Source: Faecalibacterium sp. I3-3-89
Lineage (GTDB): Bacteria; Bacillota; Clostridia; Oscillospirales; Ruminococcaceae
Length of the DNA stretch: 64,000 nt
Reading direction: 5' to 3'
NCBI RefSeq assembly: GCF_023347275.1
Contig: NZ_CP094468.1
Coordinates: forward strand, 2,542,001-2,606,000
Both the position numbers and the translations under genes were made by a program. The notes under the pieces were generated by a model that was not told where the DNA came from, searched no databases, and worked only from the letters and a program-made list of their open reading frames with translations. The stretch's first letter is position 1, and every line of letters begins with the position of its first letter. Of the stretch, positions 41,267 to 50,217 are shown in pieces.

Positions 41267-41946
41267 CAGCGAATCACCTCATCCCTGACAAGCTGACCAT
41301 CCTGTATTTCCAAAATCCGATCTGCTTGTAAAGCGATTTCCCGGTCATGGGTAATCAGGACAATCGTTTGATGATAGGATTTATTAGAAGCTTTCAAAAG
41401 TTGCATGATTTCTTGTGTGTTTTGTGTATCCAGGTTTCCCGTAGGTTCATCAGCTAAGAGAATTGCAGGAGCGTTAATAAGCGCACGACCAATGGACACA
41501 CGTTGTTGCTGCCCACCTGAAAGCTGACTTGGCAAATGCTTTCTACGCTTTGTTAAGCCAAGTACCTCTAACAATTCTGCTAAACGCTTCTTATTTATTT
41601 TTCGCCCATCCAGCCTAATAGGCAGGGTAATATTTTCCTCTACATTCAAGACCGGAATCAAGTTATAGAACTGGTAAATCAGTCCTACTTGGCGTCTGCG
41701 AAACACGGCAAGTTGATCTTCCGTTTGTTCATACACACTTTGACCATCTACAATTACTTCGCCTGATGTGGGACGATCAATACCGCCGAGAATATGGAGC
41801 AAAGTGGATTTACCAGAGCCAGATGCGCCAATTATTGCAACAAATTCTCCTTTTTGCACTGAAAATGAAATATCGGTCAAGGCATTCACTGTGGTTTCAC
41901 CTGTGTGGTATGTTTTGCAAACATTTTCAACTCTTAATATTTCCAT
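41266..41946 (-). CDS. ABC transporter ATPase (MacB/BceA-like)
   Basis: 226 residues. Walker [11 protein letters not shown]-loop in YQFYNL, signature LSGGQQQR, Walker [13 protein letters not shown] and H-loop THDRE. The tail ends [10 protein letters not shown] as usual for this family. AGGAGGAAACAAC precedes the ATG. It powers the permease encoded immediately downstream. Confidence 0.9.
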   Translation of the reverse strand: MEILRVENVCKTYHTGETTVNALTDISFSVQKGEFVAIIGASGSGKSTLLHILGGIDRPTSGEVIVDGQSVYEQTEDQLAVFRRRQVGLIYQFYNLIPVLNVEENITLPIRLDGRKINKKRLAELLEVLGLTKRRKHLPSQLSGGQQQRVSIGRALINAPAILLADEPTGNLDTQNTQEIMQLLKASNKSYHQTIVLITHDREIALQADRILEIQDGQLVRDEVIR

Positions 41947-42062
41947 TGTTGTTTCCTCCTGCTGAAAGTAATTCCGTACAATGATGAAATCATAGCAAAT
42001 TTAAATAACTCTATTATTACGCTTTCATTACAAAAATGTCACTTTGCAAAAAAGGGATTGCA

Positions 42063-43070
42063 TTATGCAACCCCTCTGTCAAAGAAAATTGTAAATTTTG
42101 CCCCACATGGCATTATGTTTTCAGCGATAATCCTTCCGTTCTGCTGCGTGATAATTGCTTTTGCTAAGGCCAAGCCAATCCCTGCCCCGTTTTTGCCGGA
42201 GTTCTTACCTCGATAGAAACGCTCAAATAAGTGTGGAATATCTTCCTCCGCTATGCCTGTTCCGCTATCGATAACACACAATTTCACATACATGGCATTT
42301 TCTTCAGCGCTGATTTTTACTTGTCCTCCATCGGGAGTAGATTCAATACAATTTTTTACAACATTAGACAAAGCTTCTGCAAGCCACTTGATATCCCCGT
42401 ATAGTTGAATTTCCTCTATATCTGAAATATCCATTTTAATATTTTTAATATCCAGCATGATATCAAATGGCGCTGTTGCCTGCTGGACTAATTTTTCCAC
42501 AGGAAAGGACTTATTTTCGAATTTGATTGTCCCTGCATCAAGACGCGACAGCTTTAATAAAACGTCAATCAGCCATTCCATACGTGACAACAGTAATAAC
42601 TGTTCATGCAATAGTGAAGATTGCTGTTCGAAATCAATACCTTCTTGTGAAAGCGCAGCATTCAATATTTCAAGAGAAGTCAGCGGTGTCTTTAATTGGT
42701 GGGAAATATCCGCCAAAGAATCCGCTAAATATTTTTTATCTTTTTGCAGCTGTCCCGATTGCACTAAAAGCCGTAATGTCATTTTTGAAATCTCATTTTC
42801 CAGAACAGCTAACTCTCCCTCACCATAATCGTCAAAACGAATACTTTCTTCACCATGTAATAGTCTATCAATATCCTGACTTAAAGAAGAAATCTTCATA
42901 TAGCGGCGATATGTGAATATAAGGGAAATAGCGGTGATGGCGCAGCCAGTTAAAAATGTAACCCAATAGAACTTCATGCAAAAGAAATAGCTTAAAACAC
43001 TCCCAATCACCGTCACACCAATACAGAGCATTATTTGCAATCGAACTTCCTTGTTTCGTAAAAAATCCAT
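42063..43070 (-). CDS. Sensor histidine kinase of the ABC module
   Basis: 335 residues from the ATG at 43070, just after the regulator stop. Two membrane helices close together (about 14-55) with almost no external loop mark it as an intramembrane-sensing (BceS-type) kinase. H-box ADISHQLKTPLTSLEIL, N-box LSNVVKNCIESTPDG, G-boxes VIDSGTGI and GAGIGLALAKAI are all present. It probably takes its signal from the neighbouring permease. Confidence 0.88.
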   Translation of the reverse strand: MDFLRNKEVRLQIMLCIGVTVIGSVLSYFFCMKFYWVTFLTGCAITAISLIFTYRRYMKISSLSQDIDRLLHGEESIRFDDYGEGELAVLENEISKMTLRLLVQSGQLQKDKKYLADSLADISHQLKTPLTSLEILNAALSQEGIDFEQQSSLLHEQLLLLSRMEWLIDVLLKLSRLDAGTIKFENKSFPVEKLVQQATAPFDIMLDIKNIKMDISDIEEIQLYGDIKWLAEALSNVVKNCIESTPDGGQVKISAEENAMYVKLCVIDSGTGIAEEDIPHLFERFYRGKNSGKNGAGIGLALAKAIITQQNGRIIAENIMPCGAKFTIFFDRGVA

Positions 43071-43071
43071 G

Positions 43072-43743
43072 TTATTCACCAGCCTTATACCCAAGCCCGC
43101 GAACAGTCAAAAGAATTTCCGGCTCTTGTGGATTTGTTTCAATTTTATCTCGCAATCTTTTCATATAGACAGTCAATGTGTTGTCACTAATAAAATCACC
43201 TGTAACATCCCAAATCATTTCAAGTAGTTTTTTCCTTGAAAATACAACACCCGGATTCTGCAAAAACACCAACAGCAAACGGTATTCTAATGCCGAAAGG
43301 AATAGCTCTGTATTTCCTTTTCGGACAACCGCCTTTTGAACATCAACTGTAATATCTTTACAAGACAGAAATTCACTTTTTCCATTTTTTCTGCGCAACA
43401 CAGTGTTGATTCTTGCCAATAATTCTCTTGGGCGGAACGGCTTGCAAATATAATCATCTGCACCCAATTCCAGACCGCTAACAACACTAAATTCATCATC
43501 ATCTGCGGTCAGAAAGATAATGGGAATGTCTTTTTGGCTCTTAATTGCTGAGCAAGTGCTAAAACCATTTCCATCATTCAACGAAATATCTAAAAGGATA
43601 ATGTCGTATTGTTCCTGAGCTATTTTCTGTAAAGCAGTTTGTTGTCCATTTGCACTGTCAACCAGATAGCCTTCATTTTTCATAAATAAAGTAAGGGAGG
43701 ACACTATATTGGGGTCATCTTCAACCAGCAGTATTTTTTTCAT
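43072..43743 (-). CDS. OmpR-family response regulator
   Basis: 223 residues from the ATG at 43743 (AGGGAGATAAGC upstream). Receiver domain with VEDD, phosphoacceptor in ILLDISL and Lys in YICKPF. The C-terminal winged helix has ALEYRLLLVFLQNPGVVFSRKKLLEMIWD. It ends a few bases before the kinase start. It would activate the ABC genes downstream when the kinase is triggered. Confidence 0.9.
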   Translation of the reverse strand: MKKILLVEDDPNIVSSLTLFMKNEGYLVDSANGQQTALQKIAQEQYDIILLDISLNDGNGFSTCSAIKSQKDIPIIFLTADDDEFSVVSGLELGADDYICKPFRPRELLARINTVLRRKNGKSEFLSCKDITVDVQKAVVRKGNTELFLSALEYRLLLVFLQNPGVVFSRKKLLEMIWDVTGDFISDNTLTVYMKRLRDKIETNPQEPEILLTVRGLGYKAGE

Positions 43744-43924
43744 GCTTATCTCCCTTTCTTCTTTTTGTCCGACCATCAATCGGCTTTTCCGCAGTTTTCG
43801 GAATCAGCCAAATCGTCGCCATTTTTACAGCACCGGGGATGCGACCCGCAGTGCAGTAATAGTTTATCCATCGTGGGGTCACGCCCCATTTTTCGGCGGC
43901 CTCTTTTAGTGTCATATAATCCAT
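43721..43924 (-). CDS. Small HTH (MerR/excisionase-type) protein
   Basis: 67 residues: YMTLKEAAEKWGVTPRWINYYCTAGRIPGAVKMATIWLIPKTAEKP, a winged-HTH of the kind often placed before two-component genes on Firmicute mobile elements. Its 3' end overlaps the regulator start by 23 bp, so it is first gene of the cargo operon. Confidence 0.75.
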   Translation of the reverse strand: MDYMTLKEAAEKWGVTPRWINYYCTAGRIPGAVKMATIWLIPKTAEKPIDGRTKRRKGDKHEKNTAG

Positions 43925-44068
43925 TCTGCACCTCCACAGAGTACATTATAGTTCTCTTTCTCGAACAATGCAACAAATAGAATATGAATTATAAACTTCA
44001 ACTAACCTTCATATAGCAACATTCCGCGGGCAAAGTATGAATTATACAATGTAACCGGGTGATGTTAT

Positions 44069-44437
44069 ATGGCGAAAGTTGAAGATTGTCCCGGTTTTGA
44101 AACCTTCGGTGCGGATGTCAAAGCCGCACGAGAGGCAAAGCGTCTGGCACGAAAAACATTGGCAGAAATGGTTGGGATTGAATGGCGGTATCTTGCCAAC
44201 ATTGAGAATCAAGGTGCGATTCCGAGCCTGCCTGTGATGATCCAGTTGATTAAGGTCTGCGGACTTCCCGTAGAGCGATATTTTAACCCGGAGATCATGC
44301 GGGAAGAAAGCGCACAGCGGCAGCGGGTCAGCCATAAGCTGAAGCTTTGCCCTGAAGAATACCTGCCGATTATCGAAGGTGCCATAGACGGGGCGCTCAA
44401 AATGGAACAGACTGCGAAGCAGAAGGAGGACGCATAA
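44069..44437 (+). CDS. XRE-family regulator
   Basis: 122 residues. FGADVKAAREAKRLARKTLAEMVGIEWRYLANIENQGAIPSLPVMIQLIKVCGLPVERYF is a Cro/C1 HTH. A C-terminal helical tail is basic. It is transcribed away from the cargo operon with about 140 bp between them, so it could repress that operon. AACCGGGTGATGTTAT precedes its ATG. Confidence 0.82.
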   Translation: MAKVEDCPGFETFGADVKAAREAKRLARKTLAEMVGIEWRYLANIENQGAIPSLPVMIQLIKVCGLPVERYFNPEIMREESAQRQRVSHKLKLCPEEYLPIIEGAIDGALKMEQTAKQKEDA

Positions 44438-44464
44438 TCGCGGCCTCCTTCTGGCGTTTCTATA

Positions 44465-44764
44465 TCAAGTTTCCCGGCACTTTTCCAAAAGTTCCCGGCA
44501 CCTCTGCTGGATTTCTCCGGTTTCTGTCACAGTCAGATCGCGGTCATTTCCGGTAATCTTATCTTCCAGAAAGTTGGCGTATGTATCCAGCAAGGCGTTT
44601 CGCAAATCCTCCGGAGTTTTCTGTATTTCGGCGCTGTACCAGTCATTCCGGTGAGGTTCCCATGCCATCAATGTATAACCGTGGCTGGTCTGCACCACCT
44701 CATACAGAGAATCATCATCCAGATATGCCTGAAACACTTCCAGAACCTTTTCAAAGGTCAGCAT
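44465..44764 (-). CDS. Small protein beside TnpV, unknown
   Basis: 99 residues from the ATG at 44764 (GGGAGG 8 nt upstream). Acidic and helical: MLTFEKVLEVFQAYLDDDSLYEVVQTSHGYTLMAWEPHRNDWYSAEI. I recall similar proteins near the serine recombinase of Tn4451-type elements; function unknown. Confidence 0.55.
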   Translation of the reverse strand: MLTFEKVLEVFQAYLDDDSLYEVVQTSHGYTLMAWEPHRNDWYSAEIQKTPEDLRNALLDTYANFLEDKITGNDRDLTVTETGEIQQRCRELLEKCRET

Positions 44765-44780
44765 TTCCCACACCTCCCAT

Positions 44781-45134
44781 TCAGCTGCAAATCAGTTCCA
44801 TGAGTAAAATTTCCTCAATCTGTGCCGTTAATGTGTTCATCAGTCCCACCCAACGCATAGGGTCACAGGCTTTTAGTTCCTCAGTGACACCCGCAGCCTC
44901 CATCATGTGAGGCAACATGGTGTCCATGCGCTCCTGCGCTGTCCGGTCAATCTCTAACAGGTGTGGATACAACTTCTCGCTCATCAGCAGTTGGTTGTAG
45001 AGAATGGGGCGATGTTCCTTCAGGTAGGATTTTCGCATCCTGCCGTACTTGCCGATAGAAGTTTCCGGCAGCACAGAAAGTTTTAGGTTGGGTATATCAT
45101 AATCTCCGCAACGAATGTAAGTCAACTTACTCAT
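44781..45134 (-). CDS. tnpV: TnpV-family transposon protein
   Basis: 117 residues from the ATG at 45134 (GGAG 7 nt upstream). LTYIRCGDYDIPNLKLSVLPETSIGKYGRMRKSYLKEHRPILYNQLLMSEKLYPHLLEIDRTAQERM is the TnpV pattern. In Tn4451 the equivalent gene follows tnpX, as here. Function not established. Confidence 0.8.
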   Translation of the reverse strand: MSKLTYIRCGDYDIPNLKLSVLPETSIGKYGRMRKSYLKEHRPILYNQLLMSEKLYPHLLEIDRTAQERMDTMLPHMMEAAGVTEELKACDPMRWVGLMNTLTAQIEEILLMELICS

Positions 45135-45160
45135 ATTCATTCTCCTTTGCTCCATGATGA

Positions 45161-47032
45161 TTAGACTGCTGCGCTGGTTGCTTTGCGCGGTTCTTCTTTC
45201 GGCAGCTGCCCGACAGTAGAAAAAATACCTTTTTTCATATCCTCAGCCCGGATCAAGGCTTTCTTAGCGTCCATTTCCGCTTTTTTCTTCGCCTTGATTT
45301 TGTCCTCATACCGTTTTTGTGCGCCGCTGGCTTTCCGCTTCAAATAATTCTGATGAAGCCTGTCCTTGCGTTCTTCTTTTTTCTGCAGTTCTTCCTGTTC
45401 CTCCGGGGTTAAAGGAACCGGCTGTAAGGATGGTGGGATATAGTGCCCTAAAAAATTGAAGTAGATTTCAATTTCCTGCGTGGTGTCCTGGCTGCCTTTT
45501 CGGGCGCGTTCGTGGACAAGGATTTTCTCTACAAACTCGTTGAGCATGGTGTTTGTCAGAGTGTCAAAATTCTCATACTTATCAATTAGGGCTATAAATT
45601 TCTCTGCGGATTTCTGGCTCTGCTCATAGCCGGTAACAGCCTTTTCCAGCTCTGCGATTTCAATCTCAAGTGCATCCTGCTCTTTGGCATACTGTGCATC
45701 AAGCGCCCTATATCGTGCATCCGGCAGCTTGCCGAGGGCGTTGTCCTCATAGATTTTGCAAATCAGTTTTTCCAGTTCTCCGGCTCTCTTTTGGGCAGCA
45801 GCCAGACGTCTGCGCTTTTTCGATATATCGGCACTCTGTTGAGCAACCTGCGTTTCCTGAACGGTGTGAATAAATTCCGTCCGGTCATTTCTGGAATATT
45901 CAGCGATAGCCCGGAGCGTGTCAGAAACCAATGTCAGAACAGCACTCTCATTGATACGGTGTTGTGTAGGGCATAGTGTCCCACACGGAACTTTGGTATA
46001 ATTGGAACAGGTATATTGAGAAATCCGCTTGCCATTGTTGGTGCGGTGGACATACATCTTGCCGCCGCAATCGGCACAATAGAGCAAGCCTGTGAGGGGA
46101 GCCGCTTCGCCCCAGCCGTTTGGATAACGCCGTACATTGCTGCGGATTTTCTGCGCCAAATCAAAGGTCTGCTGGTCGATAATGGCTTCATGGGTATTCT
46201 CAAAGATCGTCCACTCGTCCTCAGAAACATAGTGGCTTTTCTTGTCCTTAAAGTGCTTGCGGGTCTTGAAATTGATGGTGTGCCCTAAATACTCTCGCTT
46301 TTTCAAGATGTTCACAATGGTAGATGATCCCCATCCATAGGGGTCTTTGACCGGCTTTGAACGGTTCACACCTTCGTTGAAGCGGGCAAGGTGTACGACA
46401 GGAATTTCAATCCGGTCTGCGGATAATTTGCAGGCGATCTGATAAGGCCCATATCCCTCCAGCGTGAGGGAGAAGATACGGCGTACCACTTCGGCGGCTT
46501 CCTCATCTACCAGCCAATGCTCCCGTTTTTCGTCCCATAAGTAGCCGTAAATCACAGTGCCGGTCAGGTGCTTGCCACTCATGCCTTTTGACTTAAACAC
46601 AGATCGGATTTTCCGGCTGGTATCACGGGCGTAAAATTCATTCATAATGTTGCGGAACGGGGTAAAATCGTCATCACCTTTCAGACTGTCCACTCCGTCG
46701 TTGATGGCAATCAGACGAACGCCTCGCTGCCGCAAAACCTCCATAACTTGACCGACCTTCAGATAGTCGCGTCCTAACCGGCTCATGTCCTTGATGACGA
46801 TTGCCTCTACACGCCCTGCCTCCACTTCCTCCATCATCGCCAAAAATCCGGGGCGGTCAAAACGAGTGCCTGAGATACCATCATCGGTAAAGTGCGTAGG
46901 GTTGGGCAGCCCATTCCGGCGGGCAAAATCCTCTAACATCTGTTTTTGGTTGGATATGGAATTGCTCTCGCCCTGTAACTCATCGTCCCGGCTCAGGCGC
47001 TCGTACAGTGGGGTGATTTTTTCGTTTCTCAT
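45161..47032 (-). CDS. tnpX: Large serine recombinase (TnpX/TndX-like)
   Basis: 623 residues. The catalytic N-terminus has YERLSRDDELQGESNSISNQK (Ser14 nucleophile) and the VIKDMSRLGRDYLKVG arginine block. A recombinase domain follows (ERREYLGHTINFKTRKHFKD), then a zinc ribbon (LYCADCGGKMY ... YTCSNY), a coiled coil and DUF4368. It should excise and insert the nested element through a circular form. It lies 23 bp inside the right inverted repeat; GGAGGTACAGCT precedes the ATG. Confidence 0.92.
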   Translation of the reverse strand: MRNEKITPLYERLSRDDELQGESNSISNQKQMLEDFARRNGLPNPTHFTDDGISGTRFDRPGFLAMMEEVEAGRVEAIVIKDMSRLGRDYLKVGQVMEVLRQRGVRLIAINDGVDSLKGDDDFTPFRNIMNEFYARDTSRKIRSVFKSKGMSGKHLTGTVIYGYLWDEKREHWLVDEEAAEVVRRIFSLTLEGYGPYQIACKLSADRIEIPVVHLARFNEGVNRSKPVKDPYGWGSSTIVNILKKREYLGHTINFKTRKHFKDKKSHYVSEDEWTIFENTHEAIIDQQTFDLAQKIRSNVRRYPNGWGEAAPLTGLLYCADCGGKMYVHRTNNGKRISQYTCSNYTKVPCGTLCPTQHRINESAVLTLVSDTLRAIAEYSRNDRTEFIHTVQETQVAQQSADISKKRRRLAAAQKRAGELEKLICKIYEDNALGKLPDARYRALDAQYAKEQDALEIEIAELEKAVTGYEQSQKSAEKFIALIDKYENFDTLTNTMLNEFVEKILVHERARKGSQDTTQEIEIYFNFLGHYIPPSLQPVPLTPEEQEELQKKEERKDRLHQNYLKRKASGAQKRYEDKIKAKKKAEMDAKKALIRAEDMKKGIFSTVGQLPKEEPRKATSAAV

Positions 47033-47055
47033 AGCTGTACCTCCTGAAACAAAAA

Positions 47056-47116
47056 TGCTCTAAGTGATTGCTTTACTAACCATGACAAAATCATGATTAA
47101 GAAGTCACTTAGAGCA
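47056..47116. repeat. Right end of nested element with inverted repeats
   Basis: TGCTCTAAGTGA (47056-47067) and TCACTTAGAGCA (47105-47116) are perfect inverse copies. Between them lies CCATGACAAAAT (47080-47091), the partner of the left-end repeat at 29159. Probable recombinase-binding end. Confidence 0.55.
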
Positions 47117-48076
47117 TATATCACCGGCAGCCAGCTTGTAAAGTTTGTACTGCCGCCCGGCAAAGCTGTTGGGCTTCTTTTTTGCCAGTTCCTCAAACAG
47201 CAAGTCCACCGGGTTCTGGTATTCCTCGTCGTCCTCCAGTACCTGCATGGTGTTCAGCATCTCCAGCAGGGTAGCGAAGTTTTGCTCCTCCACCGGGGCT
47301 TCATAGTGCAGATAGGCAATCAGGGCAGTGAGCAAAAGACGCTCCGATTTTTCCCAGAATGGGTCCCCGCCGGACCCTTCACCCTTGGTGTTGGTCATCA
47401 GGGTCGTGACCAGTTTCAGAATGTCCTTTTCGCTGTGAACATAGGCAAAGGGGTTATAGTGCATGGACTTTTTGAAGTTTATGGTGTTCAGGATCTTCAG
47501 CTTGTAACCGTTTTTCAGAAGTGCGTTCCCACACTCGACCACGATACTACCTTTCGGGTCGGTGACCACATAGGAACTGTGACATTGTAAAAGGTTGGGC
47601 TTGAGCCAAAACCGGGTCTTGCCGCTGCCGGAGCCGCCCACCACCAGCACGTTTTTATTCCGGGCATTCTTGGGGTCAGGCGGGCGATTGCTCATCATCA
47701 GGCGCTCTGTTTTGGTCAGAATGATATTGTCCTCAAACTTCGGAGCAATGAACGGCTCAATGTCCTTGGGCGTACCCCATCGGGCAGAGCCGTATTCCAT
47801 GCCATGGCGGTACTTCTTGGCGTTTTTGCCACGCAAATAGACCGCCAGCCGTAACCCTGCGCCGCAGCACAAACCCACCAGCAAATCAAGCGGATGCAGG
47901 CTGGGCAGAGGGTTTGCAAACGCCATCGGGATGGTGCCCATCATAGACATAATGCGTTCGCCCAGTTCTTTTCCCTCGGCAAGCCGCCATGCTTCACCAA
48001 GGTTCGTTGCCACCAGCCCCAGCAGGATATAGGGCAGATACAGCGCAATCAGCTTCGTCAGCTTTTTCGTGGTCAT
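47105..48076 (-). pseudogene. virD4: VirD4/TcpA-type coupling protein, truncated
   Basis: 323 codons of a protein that normally has about 600. Two membrane helices at the start, the family GSARWGTPKDIEPF block, and Walker A VVGGSGSGKTRF followed by VVTDPKGSIV. The frame ends RQYKLYKLAAG-DICSK, where intact homologues continue with a KTAKSIL-type segment and the Walker B half. The break is at the right end of the nested element. Coupling function must be lost. Confidence 0.85.
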
Positions 48077-48537
48077 AAGCCGCGTTCCTCCTGCTTGCGC
48101 CGGACTTTGCCGGAAAGTTCCGCTGCGGCCTGCACCAGTTCATGCAATCGTGCCAGCACCGAGGGGCGTTTGTCCTTGTTGAGCAAAGATGCCGAATACT
48201 CTTTGAACGCCGAGTTGAAGGCTTCTGCGTCCGGGGCTTTGAAAAAGACCAGATACCGGGGCGGCACCTCAGAGGTGTCCTTGCGGATGGCGTAGTCGAT
48301 GCCGTACTTTTTGGCATAGCGTTCCAGACCACGGATGCCGGTCTTGCTGATCTCCACGCTGGACACGCCCCGGTTCTGCCGCAGAAGAGTGCGGACGCTC
48401 TGCTTACCTTGGGATGTTTTGGACTGGTATAGCCGAAATGCCGCCTTTACCGCCCGGAGGACGGTCCGGGCAGACAGCTTTGTGGTGGAGATCATAATGT
48501 TGAATGACTTCTGTTCGATTTCTTCCTGCACTGCCAT
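48073..48537 (-). CDS. pcfB: PcfB family protein (DUF3801)
   Basis: 154 residues: NIMISTTKLSARTVLRAVKAAFRLYQSK and GLERYAKKYGIDYAIRKDTSEVPPRYLVFFKAPDAEAFNSAFKEY are the DUF3801 pattern. PcfB-type proteins work with the VirD4 coupling protein in transfer of Firmicute elements, and here the gene overlaps virD4 by 4 bp. With virD4 cut, it is probably an orphan. Confidence 0.8.
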   Translation of the reverse strand: MAVQEEIEQKSFNIMISTTKLSARTVLRAVKAAFRLYQSKTSQGKQSVRTLLRQNRGVSSVEISKTGIRGLERYAKKYGIDYAIRKDTSEVPPRYLVFFKAPDAEAFNSAFKEYSASLLNKDKRPSVLARLHELVQAAAELSGKVRRKQEERGL

Positions 48538-48599
48538 TACCTCGTATAATAAAATAGTAGTATTTATAGACCGCTCTCCAGCGGAATGCTACAATAAGT

Positions 48600-48750
48600 T
48601 CAGGATGCTGTGGATTGGTGGAACATCACCTACCGCAAAGACGGTTTTCGGGAGGCTCCAACCACAGCTTCTTTGTTGAAATGTTAATCAGTTAGATACC
48701 GCCAGACGGTTTATTTAGAACGAGGTTACAAGAGCAAAGAAGTCTGTGGT
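48600..48750 (+). ncRNA. Candidate IS110 bridge-RNA region
   Basis: The leader upstream of the transposase holds a long stem, CCACAGCTTCTTTG (48662-48675) with CAAAGAAGTCTGTGG (48735-48749), plus shorter hairpins. IS110-group elements encode their guide (bridge) RNA in this 5' non-coding end. The call rests on family knowledge and the stem; loops were not matched to targets. Confidence 0.4.
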
Positions 48751-48789
48751 CCTGAACAGCATCGAAATAAATATACCGGAGGTATCAAA

Positions 48790-49965
48790 ATGGTTTGTGT
48801 TGGAATTGATGTTGCCAAGGATAAGCATGACTGCTGTATTCTTGATTCAGACGGAATGGTTCGTGCTGACTGCTTTACCATCCCCAACAACATGGATGGA
48901 TTTAAGCAGCTGCTTCAAACGATTCGAAACTGCACCAAAAAGTCAGACAAAATAAAAGTAGGACTTGAGGCTACCGGACATTACAGCTACAATATTCTTG
49001 GGTTCCTTCTTGACAACGGTCTGCCAACTTATGTCATTAACCCTTTACACACCAACCTGTACCGAAAAAGTCTCAGCCTTCGCAAAACCAAAACCGATCG
49101 TGTGGATGCAAGAACGATTGCAACTATGCTATTGTCCGATGTAGACCTCAAGTCCTACACGGATATAGCATACCATAACGAAGAGCTAAAGTCACTAACA
49201 AGATACCGATTTGATAAAGTTCAGGAATGCGCTAAACTAAAGCAATCGGTGTCCAGATTGGCTACGATTCTGTTTCCCGAATTGGAAGGGCTTGTTTCGT
49301 CTATCCATGGCACTTCAATCTACGCACTTCTTAGCGAATATCCCGGTGCAAAGCAAATTTCAGAAGTCCATCTTACCAAGCTGACAAACCTTCTTACAAC
49401 AGCGTCCAAAGGACGCTACGGAAAAGAGAAAGCCATCCAGATTCGAGAGGCAGCCAGAGCTTCTATTGGCTCTGTCATGCCTGCCAAATCTTTGGAATTG
49501 AAGCATACCATTAAACTCATTCAAGAACTTGCCTCCGAGATCGACGAAATTGAAGATTCTATTCAGAAAATCATAGATGAGCTCAATCCACCAATTCTCT
49601 CGATTCCCGGCATGGGAGTAAACTCCGCTGCTGTAATCCTTGCAGAAATCGGGGATTTCTCCAATTTCAGTTCTCCTGACAAAATTCTTGCTTACGCTGG
49701 CTGCTCTCCATCTACATACCAGTCCGGAAAACTCACGAACTGCTATGCTCACATGGAAAAACGTGGCTCCCGCTACCTGCGACATGCCCTTTACAACGCA
49801 ACCAAGTACGTCTGCTACTGGAATCCTGTCTTTGCTGAATACCTTGCCAAAAAACGTGCCGAAGGAAAACACTACAATGTTGCCCTGTCCCATGCCATGA
49901 AGAAACTCGTGCGGCTGATCTACGCTTTGCAGAAGTCTGGAAAAACATATCTTACAGCTGCATGA
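48790..49965 (+). CDS. IS110-family transposase
   Basis: 391 residues. The N-terminal RuvC-like DEDD domain shows VCVGIDVAKDKHD, GLEATGHYS and KTKTDRVDAR. The C-terminal Transposase_20 domain has LSIPGMGVNSAAVILAEIGDFSNFSSPDKILAYAGCSPSTYQSGK, with the conserved Ser near the end. ACCGGAGGTATCAAA precedes the ATG. It appears intact. Confidence 0.93.
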   Translation: MVCVGIDVAKDKHDCCILDSDGMVRADCFTIPNNMDGFKQLLQTIRNCTKKSDKIKVGLEATGHYSYNILGFLLDNGLPTYVINPLHTNLYRKSLSLRKTKTDRVDARTIATMLLSDVDLKSYTDIAYHNEELKSLTRYRFDKVQECAKLKQSVSRLATILFPELEGLVSSIHGTSIYALLSEYPGAKQISEVHLTKLTNLLTTASKGRYGKEKAIQIREAARASIGSVMPAKSLELKHTIKLIQELASEIDEIEDSIQKIIDELNPPILSIPGMGVNSAAVILAEIGDFSNFSSPDKILAYAGCSPSTYQSGKLTNCYAHMEKRGSRYLRHALYNATKYVCYWNPVFAEYLAKKRAEGKHYNVALSHAMKKLVRLIYALQKSGKTYLTAA

Positions 49966-50032
49966 TTTTCTCCTGAGCCTGAGCTAATTCCAACAGAAAC
50001 TTAGCTGGCGCAGCGAACCCTTGACGAACCGA

Positions 50033-50130
50033 AGCATTCAAATGCTATTCTGTTTCTGCGAGGGTTGGCCGGGCTTGCTTTGCTGTTCTCTCCGTCGCCC
50101 TCGCTGTTCCAAGACCAGCATTTGAATGCT
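50033..50130. repeat. Long-range stem in the IS110 right flank
   Basis: AGCATTCAAATGCT (50033-50046) and AGCATTTGAATGCT (50117-50130) are perfect inverse copies enclosing a second stem GCGAGGG/CCCTCGC (50058-50064, 50098-50104). It could be a structured RNA end of the IS or a target-related palindrome. Confidence 0.55.
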
Positions 50131-50217
50131 GTTTGTCAGGGGCAGCGGTCGGTTGGCGGATTTTTTCATTTTGGGGCTTGACTTTTAATAGTTAGTCTCC
50201 CGTGCAGCAGGGTGATT

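Larger units (their letters stand above)
29150..47122. mobile_element. Nested Tn4451-like mobilizable element (~18 kb)
   Basis: Bounded by a topB fragment on the left and truncated virD4 on the right. It contains tnpX-type large serine recombinase and tnpV at the right, tnpW at the left, a MobQ relaxase with oriT, a primase/helicase, sigma factors and an ABC/two-component cargo. Near-terminal inverted repeats are ATTTTGTCAAGG (29159) and CCATGACAAAAT (47080). Exact ends are uncertain by tens of bases. The flanks do not belong to one gene, so a deletion accompanied or followed insertion. Confidence 0.65.
48545..50175 (+). mobile_element. IS110-family insertion sequence
   Basis: A DEDD transposase gene with about 245 bp of non-coding sequence before it and 200 bp after. 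It lies between pcfB and DUF3846, which are neighbours in related backbones. IS110 elements leave no clear target duplication or terminal inverted repeats, so the ends given are approximate. Confidence 0.65.
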
